DNA from: Ignavibacteriota bacterium
Lineage (GTDB): Bacteria > Bacteroidota > Ignavibacteria > UBA10030 > SZUA-254
Assembly: GCA_016212665.1 (NCBI GenBank)
Contig: JACREZ010000015.1
Coordinates: 1 to 64,000, forward strand
Reading direction: 5' to 3'
DNA: 64,000 bases
The notes beneath the pieces are model-generated. The model was given only the letters and a program-made list of their open reading frames with translations, did no database searches and had not been told where the DNA came from. Both the position numbers and the translations under genes were made by a program. Positions 32,454 to 41,334 of this stretch are shown here, one piece after another (the first letter of the stretch is position 1; each line of letters starts with the position of its first letter).

Positions 32454-33466
32454 TAGTTGTCATGAAATCCGGCGCAAAAAAGTCGGACGTACAGAATGTT
32501 CTCAAACTTATTAAACGCTTAAAACTCAAGCCGCATCTTTCCGCCGGCATTGAGCGAACGATTATCGGCATCATCGGCGATGAGCGGTTGTTCAAGAAAG
32601 AACAGTTCTCGATGTTGCCGGGAGTTGAAAATGTTATTCCCGTTCTCAAGCCGTACAAACTTGCAAGCAGGGATTTCAAAAAAGAAAACTCAATCATAGA
32701 CGTTGCCGGAGTGAAAATCGGAGGCGATGCACTTGTCGTGATTGCTGGACCATGTTCCGTCGAAACGAAAGAACAATTGTTGAGAACCGCTAAGTTGGTG
32801 AAGAAAGCCGGAGCGCATCTGATGCGGGGCGGAGCGTACAAACCGCGCACAAGTCCGTATGCATTTCAGGGTTTGGGAAAAGAGGGATTGAAATATCTTG
32901 CCGCGGCACGAAGAGAAACCGGACTCGGCATTGTTACGGAAGTGATGGAATCTCAGGATGTCGAATTGGTTGCCGAGTACGCTGACATGTTACAGGTTGG
33001 GGCGCGCAACATGCAAAACACAAAACTTCTCCGTTCGCTCGGAAAAATCCGCAAGCCGGTTTTATTGAAACGAAATTTTTCTGCCACGCTCAGCGAGTTC
33101 CTCATGAGTGCGGAATACATTCTTGCCGGCGGCAACGAACAGGTTGTTCTGTGCGAGCGCGGCATTAGAACGTTTGTTGAATACACACGCAACACGTTCG
33201 ATTTAAATGTTATTCCTGTCGTCAAACAACTTTCCCACTTGCCGATTCTTGCCGATCCAAGTCATGCAACCGGCAGACAGGACATCGTTATCCCGATGAG
33301 CCGCGCGGCGGTTGCCGCGGGTGCGGATGGATTGATTGTCGAAGTCCACACAAATCCTGCACAGGCATTTTCCGATGGCGACCAATCGCTCACGCCGCAA
33401 ATGTTTGGCGAGATGATGAAGGAAGTGAAAGCGGTCGCTAACGCAATCGGGCGAACTCTTTCTTAG
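32450..33466 (+). CDS. aroF: DAHP synthase, copy 2
   Basis: 338 aa, clearly homologous over its full length to the preceding gene, with the same [21 protein letters not shown] and [10 protein letters not shown] motifs. Most differences lie in the N-terminal regulatory domain ([19 protein letters not shown] against [19 protein letters not shown]), which suggests different feedback inhibitors. No terminator separates the two copies, so both may respond to the upstream attenuator. Confidence 0.95.
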   Translation: MIVVMKSGAKKSDVQNVLKLIKRLKLKPHLSAGIERTIIGIIGDERLFKKEQFSMLPGVENVIPVLKPYKLASRDFKKENSIIDVAGVKIGGDALVVIAGPCSVETKEQLLRTAKLVKKAGAHLMRGGAYKPRTSPYAFQGLGKEGLKYLAAARRETGLGIVTEVMESQDVELVAEYADMLQVGARNMQNTKLLRSLGKIRKPVLLKRNFSATLSEFLMSAEYILAGGNEQVVLCERGIRTFVEYTRNTFDLNVIPVVKQLSHLPILADPSHATGRQDIVIPMSRAAVAAGADGLIVEVHTNPAQAFSDGDQSLTPQMFGEMMKEVKAVANAIGRTLS

Positions 33467-33496
33467 TGTTTCTTCGTGTCGTTCGTGGTTTGATTC

Positions 33497-34948
33497 ATGC
33501 AAGCATCGGTCCTCAAAAAACTCAAAGAACTTCTCGGTTCGGAGAATGTTTTTGATTCACCCGAAGCGCAACTTGCGTATTCGTATGACTCGACCACCGG
33601 ATTAGCCTCGCTTCCCCTCGCGGCTGTCCGACCATCTTCCGCTGAACAGATTTCACAAATTGTACGACTTGCAAACGAGGAACATTTTCCAATCGTTGCA
33701 CGCGGCTCGGGGACAGGATTAAGCGGCGGAGCGATTCCGCTGAATAATGCAATCGTCGTTCTCACCAATCACTGGAACAAGATTGTTGAGGTTGATGAAG
33801 AAAATCTGACGGTGACAGTTCAACCGGGAGTTATTACAGGACAACTTCATCAGGCAGTAGAAAAACTTGGATTGATGTATCCGCCCGACCCTGGAAGTTC
33901 GACGATTTGTACCATCGGTGGCAACATTGCTGAAAATGCGGGCGGCTTGCGCGGATTGAAATACGGCGTCACAAAAAATTATGTACTGGGGTTGGAAGTT
34001 GTTCTGCCGAACGGAGACATTATGTTCACCGGAGGAAAGATGGTGAAGGATGTCGCTGGCTACAATCTCAAAGATGTCCTTGTCGGTTCGGAAGGAACGC
34101 TCGGTATCTTCACAAAAATTCTTCTTCGACTTATTCCCAAACCTGAAACTTCAAAAACTATGCTTGCATTTTTCCCGACAATGGATGATGCGGCGAAAAC
34201 CGTTTCCGCAATCATCGCGGCGAAAGTTACTCCCGCGATGCTGGAGTTTCTCGACAACACCACGATTCGATGCGTGGAAGATTATGCGCATCTCGGCTTA
34301 CCGGTTGAATCGGCGGCGATGTTGTTGGTTGAAGTGGACGGGCGGAGTGTGGTGATTGAGGAAGACGCACTTCGAGTGACGGAAATTTGTAAGAAGCATA
34401 ACGCTACGTCGGTAAAAGTCTCTGCCAATGAGCAGGAATCTATCAAATTGAAAGCGGCGCGGCGTTCCGCATTTACATCGCTTGCACGGGTGAAACCGAC
34501 GACAATTATGGAAGATGTCGGAGTTCCCCGCTCTCGCATTCCCGAACTTGTTGAACATATCAATAATGTTTCGCGAAAGTATGACGTAATGATTGGAAAC
34601 TTCGGTCACGCAGGAGACGGGAATCTTCATCCGAATTATCTCACCGATTCGCGGGATAAAGAAGCGTTCGCCCGCGCAGAAAAAGCGGTGATTGAAGTAG
34701 AAGAAGGAGCCATCAATCTTGGCGGGACAATCACCGGCGAGCATGGAGTCGGTTTATACAAAAAGCGATTACTTGAAAAAATGGTTGGTTCTCCCTCTGT
34801 TCAAATGATGAGAACACTCAAGCAGATGATGGACCCGAACAACATCATGAACCCGGGAAAAATCTTCGACCTGAAACCGAAGTGCGAAGGGAAACTTCCG
34901 AGAGAGCGGGAGGAGATTAAGAAGTTTGAGGAAGTTGCGTGGATGTAA
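33497..34948 (+). CDS. glcD: GlcD-like FAD-linked oxidase (glycolate/D-lactate type)
   Basis: 483 aa flavoprotein of the vanillyl-alcohol-oxidase superfamily. The FAD-binding part has GSGTGLSGGAIPL and PPDPGSSTICTIGGNIAENAGG. The C-terminal part has NFGHAGDGNLHPN, TGEHGVGLYKKRLL and MNPGKIFDLK. It would oxidise a 2-hydroxy acid such as glycolate or D-lactate and pass electrons to an iron-sulfur partner (GlcE/GlcF), which is not encoded nearby. It starts 30 bp after aroF copy 2. Confidence 0.9.
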   Translation: MQASVLKKLKELLGSENVFDSPEAQLAYSYDSTTGLASLPLAAVRPSSAEQISQIVRLANEEHFPIVARGSGTGLSGGAIPLNNAIVVLTNHWNKIVEVDEENLTVTVQPGVITGQLHQAVEKLGLMYPPDPGSSTICTIGGNIAENAGGLRGLKYGVTKNYVLGLEVVLPNGDIMFTGGKMVKDVAGYNLKDVLVGSEGTLGIFTKILLRLIPKPETSKTMLAFFPTMDDAAKTVSAIIAAKVTPAMLEFLDNTTIRCVEDYAHLGLPVESAAMLLVEVDGRSVVIEEDALRVTEICKKHNATSVKVSANEQESIKLKAARRSAFTSLARVKPTTIMEDVGVPRSRIPELVEHINNVSRKYDVMIGNFGHAGDGNLHPNYLTDSRDKEAFARAEKAVIEVEEGAINLGGTITGEHGVGLYKKRLLEKMVGSPSVQMMRTLKQMMDPNNIMNPGKIFDLKPKCEGKLPREREEIKKFEEVAWM

Positions 34949-35030
34949 TTGATAGACAATTCTAAGTTATATAGTATTCTATGGCTTTTTTATAAACAAC
35001 AAGAGGTTGTCTCAAAAGTTAGGTTTCATC

Positions 35031-35058
35031 GTAGGCGCAACCTTCATGGTTGCGCTTC
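35031..35058. repeat. GTAGG-type dispersed hairpin
   Basis: GTAG followed by GCGCAACC-TTCAT-GGTTGCGC, a perfect 8-bp stem. It shares the GTAGG-stem format of the elements at 13.4 and 35.71 kb. It lies between convergent genes but has no T-tract. Confidence 0.5.
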
Positions 35059-35069
35059 CGCTATGATGT

Positions 35070-35390
35070 TCAAGAAATTGTGTACACTTCTCCCGGGACA
35101 ACTTCTTGAAGTTTGGTAAGAACAGATGGAACCAAAGGACGTACATACTCTAAACGGTTAAACGGGGTATCAAGAACAAGCACAGCAAGAGAATACCTTT
35201 TGATAGTTTGTTGAAACTGAAGTCTCTTGTCTATTGTAATGAAGGCTTGGAATCCATTGCTTGAAGCCAGCGAAAGCAGTTCTCCGTTCACTTTGCCTTC
35301 CCACCCCATATCCTGAACCGTAAAAGATTCATGAGGCATCAGTTCACGTTTCAATCTCCAGTTCAAACATTCATCAAGCAACAACTTCAT
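35070..35390 (-). CDS. DUF5615 PIN-like toxin
   Basis: 106 aa from the ATG at 35390, MKLLLDECLNWRLKREL; the upstream extension is rejected because it runs into the partner gene. LLDECL carries the first acidic residue and AFITIDKRLQFQQ the later one, as in PIN-like DUF5615 proteins. It overlaps its DUF433 partner by 17 bp, the common arrangement for this TA type. Confidence 0.8.
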   Translation of the reverse strand: MKLLLDECLNWRLKRELMPHESFTVQDMGWEGKVNGELLSLASSNGFQAFITIDKRLQFQQTIKRYSLAVLVLDTPFNRLEYVRPLVPSVLTKLQEVVPGEVYTIS

Positions 35391-35601
35391 TATACTCTTC
35401 ACTAACCAAAGAATGTTCAGCAGTTTCAAGCAGTTCGATAACCTGTTCTCGTTTTACGGTAGGGAAGTCTAACAAAAAATTGTCTATTGTGTCGCTACAC
35501 TCAAGATAATCGAAGAGTGTTTTGATGGGAACTCGTGTTCCTCGAAAGACCGGCATTCCACTGAGGATGTCGGGCGAAATGGAGATAACGGATGTATTCA
35601 T
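35374..35601 (-). CDS. DUF433 antitoxin
   Basis: 75 aa. ISPDILSGMPVFRGTRVPIKTLFDYL is the DUF433 core: an SGxPVFRGTRVP loop followed by a helix-turn-helix. It is the partner of the overlapping DUF5615 toxin and probably represses the pair. Confidence 0.88.
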   Translation of the reverse strand: MNTSVISISPDILSGMPVFRGTRVPIKTLFDYLECSDTIDNFLLDFPTVKREQVIELLETAEHSLVSEEYNEVVA

Positions 35602-35710
35602 GGCATTTCTTTTTGAGAAGATACAAATTTTTGCATTTCAGTACAATGCCAGCAAAAGCATGCAAGTTTCGAAGTATCGGCGGTTCAATTCCGTCCCTGT
35701 CCACAAACAT

Positions 35711-35740
35711 GTAGGGCGACTCGCTGAGTCGCTTTTTTTT
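35711..35740. terminator. GTAGG hairpin doubling as a terminator
   Basis: GTAGG, then GCGACTCG-C-TGAGTCGC and TTTTTTTT. The stem is closely related to half of the 48-bp element at 13.4 kb. With its T-tract it can end plus-strand transcription, though no plus-strand gene ends here. Confidence 0.6.
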
Positions 35741-35813
35741 GTGACCCTATAATATATTAATCAGAACATTCTTGGGTTAATTAAAAACGCTTTAATATCA
35801 TAATATCATAATA

Positions 35814-37262
35814 TCATTCTGCGGCTGAAAGAGGTTGCCCCGTACTATTAACTACTTGTTTCCAAAACATTCCTTTGATTGGAACACTTTTTTTTCCAAG
35901 CTGTACAAGAGTTAATGGTACCAAAACGAATTCTGTTAACCAAAGAGAAATCATACAATCAGTATATCCTGCTAATGCATTATCTACGGCTAACGCACCT
36001 AATCGCTCACAGTAAATTTGATCATGTGCATTTGCAGGTACGGCGCGAATATTATGTCTTGGTTGATTCGGAAATACGGGCATGTAAGAACCATGGGCAT
36101 CTTTAACTTTTTTCTCTATATACAATTGAAATGAATTGAGAAAGTTCTTCTTTGTTACTCGTTTCCCATCTATCTTGACATTATTGTTTTCTAGTATCGT
36201 ACCTACCCCTTCTGCTACAACAATTAGTGCGTGAGGATTGTGATGATTTAAATCCTCATCTCCTACTCGTTTTTCAATATGTTCAATAATATCATCTAAA
36301 TATTTTTTTACTTGTTTATTATCAAGTGCTTTAAAAACCTCAGGAATTAATACAGCATCCACGTGACCACTTGCTAATGTAGAATTAGCTGCGACAAATC
36401 CGGATTCGGCACCAAATAACTCTATTAAGCAAATTCTGCGCGTTGCCTCTGCCTCACTCCTTAAAGTATTAATAACTCTAGTTGCTTGTTCTACCGCTGT
36501 ATCGAATCCAAATGATTGCCAGACCCATAATACATCGTTATCCATTGTTTTGGGAATACCGATAATACTCCTCTTAGGATTTCTTATTGCGATTTCATGT
36601 GCAGTTTTCAAGGAACCATCTCCACCTATAATATACAGGATATCAATTCTATTCGATTCTAAATTTTTTGTTATTTCAGAAGCGAGAACCTCTATTACCT
36701 TTTTTCCTTGATGTTCACTCCCTTCGGTATTGTGGTAGTATCTCACAATGCCTAATTTTGAACCCCCTTGATCTAACCATTCTTCTGTTATTGTACTGTC
36801 CAATTCGATAGTATTGGAAGCCATATCGCATAAACCACGAAAACTGTTATATACTCCAAAGATTTTTCCTTGAGCCGCTCCATATGTATCTCTATGTCGT
36901 TTAACAATACTATGAATTACGCAATGTAAACCTGGAGCTAATCCACCGGTTGTTACGATTGCAACACGTACGGTTTGGGGGTCAAAAAGCAATTTAGACC
37001 GGGGACCTGCTTCATAAAAAGACGGGATTATTTTATTTTTCTTTCTAAAATTTTCAATTAATTCAGTGTCGGCAATAAGCACTTTTTTAGAATCAAACTT
37101 ACGATATAATCCTAGAATTCTTTCATTCAGTCTATTGGATAAAAACGTCTTTTTATCAATAAAATGAACTTCAGTATTGAGTTCACCTTTCTTCTTTAAT
37201 GAATCTAGAATAAAAGTTCGTTCACTTGTCAACGATGTAATATCAGTAATTCTTTCAAGCAT
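35814..37262 (-). CDS. 6-phosphofructokinase (ATP-type by motif, long form)
   Basis: 482 aa. Phosphorylates fructose 6-phosphate. IIGGDGSLKTAHEI has the glycine found in ATP-dependent enzymes, and PKTMDND has a lysine where E. coli PfkA has glycine, a combination known from plant and trypanosome ATP-PFKs. LIELFGAESGFVAANS and VAEGVG are further family segments. The N-terminal ~90 residues are an extension beyond the classic bacterial enzyme. The gene is visibly more A+T-rich than those at 27-35 kb, hinting at acquisition. It stands alone. Confidence 0.85.
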   Translation of the reverse strand: MLERITDITSLTSERTFILDSLKKKGELNTEVHFIDKKTFLSNRLNERILGLYRKFDSKKVLIADTELIENFRKKNKIIPSFYEAGPRSKLLFDPQTVRVAIVTTGGLAPGLHCVIHSIVKRHRDTYGAAQGKIFGVYNSFRGLCDMASNTIELDSTITEEWLDQGGSKLGIVRYYHNTEGSEHQGKKVIEVLASEITKNLESNRIDILYIIGGDGSLKTAHEIAIRNPKRSIIGIPKTMDNDVLWVWQSFGFDTAVEQATRVINTLRSEAEATRRICLIELFGAESGFVAANSTLASGHVDAVLIPEVFKALDNKQVKKYLDDIIEHIEKRVGDEDLNHHNPHALIVVAEGVGTILENNNVKIDGKRVTKKNFLNSFQLYIEKKVKDAHGSYMPVFPNQPRHNIRAVPANAHDQIYCERLGALAVDNALAGYTDCMISLWLTEFVLVPLTLVQLGKKSVPIKGMFWKQVVNSTGQPLSAAE

Positions 37263-37458
37263 TTTTTTCTAATAATAATTTTGTTAATACGGTTTGCAAA
37301 TTAGAATTAAGTAAGGAGTTGCCACAGTTATAATCATTATAGATACACAATTTTGATAACTGAATTATGTAGATATGTGTAACTGCAACAATTATTTCTT
37401 AGAGGCAACTCGTTACACTATTTTACTTTCCTAAGCAAGGCAAATTTTGATTCATCTT

Positions 37459-38172
37459 CTACGGCGCCGGAGGCGGCGCAGGAGGTTCTTCCGTCTTCTC
37501 CTCCTCATCCATGCCGTACAACACGAACCGTTGGTAGCGCGCATAATCATTTGCATACAACAACTTCCCGATATTGGCGACATCGGAAGTTCGTTCCCAC
37601 ACCTTATTCAAGAGTAGGATGCGGTCTTGCGCTTCAACCGTCCGGTGGTCTTTCTCCACTTCCTGTGAGGTATTTGCGCTATCAAGTTGTGTGTGGAGTG
37701 AAGCAAGTTCATCAATGCGAGCCTGTGTACAATTTGCAGCAAGCAACTCCGGCGTATATTTTACCGCCGCCATCGAAACCTTCTTCATAAACAGAATTAA
37801 CTTCGGTTGCGAGCGTATGGCTTCCTCGTAGTCGTCAAACCCGAACTCCTTCTGCTTCGCGAGGTTATTCGGAAACGCATCCAAGACAAATGGTTTGAAC
37901 AACTGGAACGCACTGCCGCACGAGGTCATCAGTGTTTTCACCGATGTCGTTGCGCCAGTTAATTCAGCCCGGATTGAAGAATCCTGCTCGGTTGCCTCAG
38001 CCGCTGTAATATCAGCGAGCCAATCGCTTCCGTATGGCGACTTATATTTGATATTATAGTTTTGAAAATCCGAATTATACTCCGTAAACGCCGCGTGTTT
38101 CTCCTTCGAGATCTCGAGCATTTTCGCATCGTCTATCTTATAAATCCGGACTACTTCATTAGGTGCACCCAT
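37459..38172 (-). CDS. Hypothetical helical protein with Pro-rich tail
   Basis: 237 aa, not recognised. It has no signal peptide. Residues 1-215 look helical (KMLEISKEKHAAFTEYN; RIDELASLHTQLDSANTSQE), with a short acidic stretch and a proline-rich end (EEKTEEPPAPPPAP). Base composition matches the chromosome average, unlike the flanking genes. Confidence 0.7.
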   Translation of the reverse strand: MGAPNEVVRIYKIDDAKMLEISKEKHAAFTEYNSDFQNYNIKYKSPYGSDWLADITAAEATEQDSSIRAELTGATTSVKTLMTSCGSAFQLFKPFVLDAFPNNLAKQKEFGFDDYEEAIRSQPKLILFMKKVSMAAVKYTPELLAANCTQARIDELASLHTQLDSANTSQEVEKDHRTVEAQDRILLLNKVWERTSDVANIGKLLYANDYARYQRFVLYGMDEEEKTEEPPAPPPAP

Positions 38173-38326
38173 AATGTTTTCCTTATGATGTTGTAATAAA
38201 TGAAAAATGAATTACGTGGATTTTCCACACTCGCATCGTGCCGCCTACAGCGGTTTCTTTGATAGATATCATTAATCGATTAATAAAAATAATCATACAT
38301 GTTTTTCTTCCATAGAAACGAAGTTG

Positions 38327-38564
38327 AGGAACGCTCCAATTATCAGAAGGAACAACCCTGTAGAATGTCGGAAGAACGTGATACACCGGAAAAAGTTATC
38401 GCTTGGATGGCGGAAGCAACCCTTCGTGGTACGGAAGAAACAGAGAGTATTTCGGAAACATGTGATAGGATGTCGGAAATTTCCCATCAGGTTTGGGAAG
38501 AAGTCGCTTCGTACTTGGAAGTTACGTCTATGGGGTCGGAAGCAGTAAAGAGGGGGTCGGAAGA
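38327..38564. repeat. 21-bp-period degenerate repeat region
   Basis: The word CGGAA (or GGGAA/TGGAA) recurs with a spacing of exactly 21 bp from 38411 to 38558, and 18 or 24 bp before that, about twelve units. Several frames are open through it: plus 38299-38619 gives MSE-x(4)-type heptads, and minus gives CFR/FFR heptads. Coding status cannot be decided. Confidence 0.65.
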
Positions 38565-38619
38565 AGTCGCTCGGCGGCAATATGGCGCTTCCCAAGCACA
38601 AAAACCCTGTTTGTGGTAG

Positions 38620-39199
38620 TAAAGTGGGAACTCCATGATGGAAAAACGTGTGTTTTATCCCCGCAGTGGAGGAAACCAACAAATACGCATTTCTGCCATA
38701 TTTTTTAAGAAAACGACAAATCATTCAAAGACTGATAGACAACAACAATAACTAATGCCTGTCTCCTGCCTGAGAGCATCCTTCGGGGACTCCCGCAAGT
38801 TAATCCTTACCACACAAGGTTCGCTCGATGTTGGCGATTGAAAAACTCCAAAACCGAGAACAACCTGATGCAAAGAAGAAACAAGGTTGCTTCCTGACAA
38901 AGAAGAAAATGTTTTATGAAATACAGTATATGATATGAAATCGTTTTGCCTGAGGGAGCGTCGCGGAAATAATGACGGCGACAGAACCATGCCCAAGTGG
39001 CATGGAGATATACAAGAAAAATTAGAGGGTAATTAAACTGCGGAGGAAGTCACCCTTCAACTCCAGTCCACCATGCGGACTTCGTATATCAACGACGGGG
39101 TAACGTAAGAAATTTTTTGGAAAAAGGCAAGCGATAAATAAAAAAATAATAAAGTAGGAAGTAATATATCTGGTTCAACCAAATGTACTTTAAGTCTCA
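38620..39199. other. Gene-poor stretch of unusual composition
   Basis: Between the 21-bp repeat and the RelA/SpoT gene no ORF is convincing. Two adjoining short frames, MLAIEKLQNREQ (38828-38941) and MKSFCLRERRGNN (from 38935), overlap by ATGA but resemble no family. It may be the remains of an older inserted element. Confidence 0.35.
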
Positions 39200-40186
39200 T
39201 TATCTATCAAAAGATATTCCCATGTCAGTAAACATAGGTCTTAATTCTGATTCGGTTAATGGCCATTTATTCCTGAAAACATTTTTTTGTTTTTCTATCA
39301 TAAAATAGATAAATAAAATAATCGGTTGCTTGTAAAGAAACGATAGATCCAGATTTCTTTTAATAACATTAGCTAAATAAGAATGACGTGAAATAAAAGC
39401 TTCAATGTCCGCAATGTTTGTATTGTTAATGGTTTCTCGATAAGCATCCAAAATATAAATATTAATTTTAGGTTCTATGTCTGTGGTTTCATAACATTTA
39501 TATATTTGAGTTAAAGCATTAAAGAATTTATTAATGTTTTCGTCTGCATTTCTTAAAGTCATATCAACCTCAGAAAAAATTTTATCTGTTGTTTCAATTA
39601 ATGCCATACTACGAGCAACAGACCTGATAACTTGTGGAGATTTGTACGATGTAGGTTTATAAATTAAATCATGTGTGAGTTCTGAGTAAGCATGTTGTAA
39701 GAGTGTTCGAATTTGTACTTCGCATGGAGTGGATTGAGGAATTTCAATTCCATTATAAGAGAGATTTTCCTTACTTCTTAAAATGTAATGTACAGACTGG
39801 TAATCAAAGATAAGAGGATTCCTCAACCGTTCTTCTTCGAAATCTCTATCTTTTGAATAGATCCAGGTCATATTAGTATTTTCAATAATACCTTTTATGA
39901 TCTCGATATCTTCAATAAGTAAAACTACATATCTAACTCCAACCTTGTCTGTAATATCTTCATATGGATTGTTATAATTTTTATTTCGATAGAATGCCTT
40001 GGCGACAAGTGAGTCAATCTCTTTAGTTCTTGGTTTCGGATTTATTTTAATAAATGAATCAAGCTTTCCTTTATCTCCGAGTTTGTGTGTTAAATGTTGG
40101 TTTAGTTGTTCCAGGACGTAATTACCCCATGCCGTGTAAACTTGTTTCTCAGAAGAGTATCTTGTTCTAAATTCCTGTTCTGTCAT
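39200..40186 (-). CDS. RelA/SpoT-type nucleotide pyrophosphokinase, single-domain
   Basis: 328 aa. Synthetase motifs are intact: PRTKEIDSLVAK (R-x-K-x3-S-x3-K for ATP), DITDKVGVRYV (D-x2-G-x-R), FDYQSVHYIL (the loop that stacks the acceptor) and CEVQIRTLLQHAYSELTH with IYKP. There is no HD hydrolase, TGS or ACT domain. About 150 extra C-terminal residues look helical. It could make (p)ppGpp or, like toxSAS toxins, modify tRNA or make (p)ppApp. It overlaps the NdpA-like gene by one base (TAATG). The base composition is strongly A+T-rich, as expected of a transferred defence or TA module. Confidence 0.85.
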   Translation of the reverse strand: MTEQEFRTRYSSEKQVYTAWGNYVLEQLNQHLTHKLGDKGKLDSFIKINPKPRTKEIDSLVAKAFYRNKNYNNPYEDITDKVGVRYVVLLIEDIEIIKGIIENTNMTWIYSKDRDFEEERLRNPLIFDYQSVHYILRSKENLSYNGIEIPQSTPCEVQIRTLLQHAYSELTHDLIYKPTSYKSPQVIRSVARSMALIETTDKIFSEVDMTLRNADENINKFFNALTQIYKCYETTDIEPKINIYILDAYRETINNTNIADIEAFISRHSYLANVIKRNLDLSFLYKQPIILFIYFMIEKQKNVFRNKWPLTESELRPMFTDMGISFDR

Positions 40187-41253
40187 TAGTCCACTTTCTT
40201 TATAGTACCTTTAATTGAAACGATAGTTCTGTCATCTTCAGTCTTTGAAATAATATGAACTAAATCTTCAAAATTATCTGATGGAGATGATATTTTTACA
40301 TCTGACGTAAATTTAATATTTCTCCGTCGTAGTTTATACATAATGTATGTTATATCCTTATTTATTTGTCTGTCAGGTAATCCTTTGTCAAACATAAATT
40401 CCGAATAATTATCTTTTTGTTCTGGCTCAAGATATTCATCAGCAAATTCTGTGACTGAAATAAGATTATTTTGTGAGACTTTTAAATATGTATAAAGACC
40501 TGTTTCCAAATCTAATTTGGTATCCTCGGGAATATTGAGTGTTTCAAAAAACTCCTTTGTATAATGATAGAAATCACTTGTAAGTTTTTTGTCAGAAGGT
40601 GAAAACGTACACCCCAAAAATGTTTCATAAAAATATTGTGCGGCCTGCTGCGTTTCAGATTTGGTCATGTTATGGTCGTAGACAAAAACCAAATAATTTT
40701 CCGGTAAGATTGAACCATTTTGTGGAGAATTATTCTCAATAAAGAGAGCAATTTTATATAATTTTTGTTGTGGCGTTAATAGAAGATCGGATAAAAATTC
40801 TAACGATAGAACATTGTCATCTTCGATAATATTAAACCCACTATGTATTTCAGCTTTTATTATTCCTAAAAATCTTTTGTTATTTGATCCAATAGTTCCA
40901 TCGAAAACTACCACTACTCCACCGGGAATAATTCGCGAAGTTTGTGCTTGTGCTAACTTTAGAGGCAACTTTTTTGATATTTCCTTAAAGTCGTTGTCAG
41001 CAGAAGCTATTAATTTTGTACTAACATCAAATACACTTTCTGGATTAGTTCCATTAATTTGCATCTCCAGACTATACGATTCATTGCCTAAAGCATTAAT
41101 AATACGCTCTTGCAACGTAGCAATTCCCTTGATATCAAGCGTGGTAAACTCTGTGCTATATTTCGGTGGAACAATATCACGATTATCAGATCTTTGATAA
41201 ACCTCATGGACAATTATTCGTTTAATTAGAAGATTATTGAATCCAAATGGCAT
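40186..41253 (-). CDS. NdpA/YejK-like nucleoid-associated protein
   Basis: 355 aa, resembling the 37-kDa nucleoid-associated family. The N-terminus LIKRIIVHEV, the segment ARGGVVVVFDG-like IIPGGVVVVFDGTIGSNN, and LGIIKAEIHSGFNI with FVYDHNM fit the pattern by eye. NdpA proteins bind DNA, with poorly known roles. It is transcribed ahead of, and overlaps, the RelA/SpoT-type gene, and both are A+T-rich. The pairing suggests a sensor-effector or antitoxin-toxin relation, which is inference. Confidence 0.65.
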   Translation of the reverse strand: MPFGFNNLLIKRIIVHEVYQRSDNRDIVPPKYSTEFTTLDIKGIATLQERIINALGNESYSLEMQINGTNPESVFDVSTKLIASADNDFKEISKKLPLKLAQAQTSRIIPGGVVVVFDGTIGSNNKRFLGIIKAEIHSGFNIIEDDNVLSLEFLSDLLLTPQQKLYKIALFIENNSPQNGSILPENYLVFVYDHNMTKSETQQAAQYFYETFLGCTFSPSDKKLTSDFYHYTKEFFETLNIPEDTKLDLETGLYTYLKVSQNNLISVTEFADEYLEPEQKDNYSEFMFDKGLPDRQINKDITYIMYKLRRRNIKFTSDVKISSPSDNFEDLVHIISKTEDDRTIVSIKGTIKKVD

Positions 41254-41334
41254 TTTTACTCCTTAATATGTGCATTAATTTTCAATAGATATTTGTAGAT
41301 ACCGTTATGTAATAACAATATATGTCGAAAATAT

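Noticed and set aside
38293-38724. 143-codon minus-strand frame and 106-codon plus-strand frame over the 21-bp repeat
   Set aside because: Both stay open because the period is a multiple of three; neither has a start context or homology that favours it, so the region is listed as a repeat only.
38720-39200. Possible group II intron or retron remnant
   Set aside because: No reverse-transcriptase motif and no recognisable domain V or msr/msd structure was found by eye.
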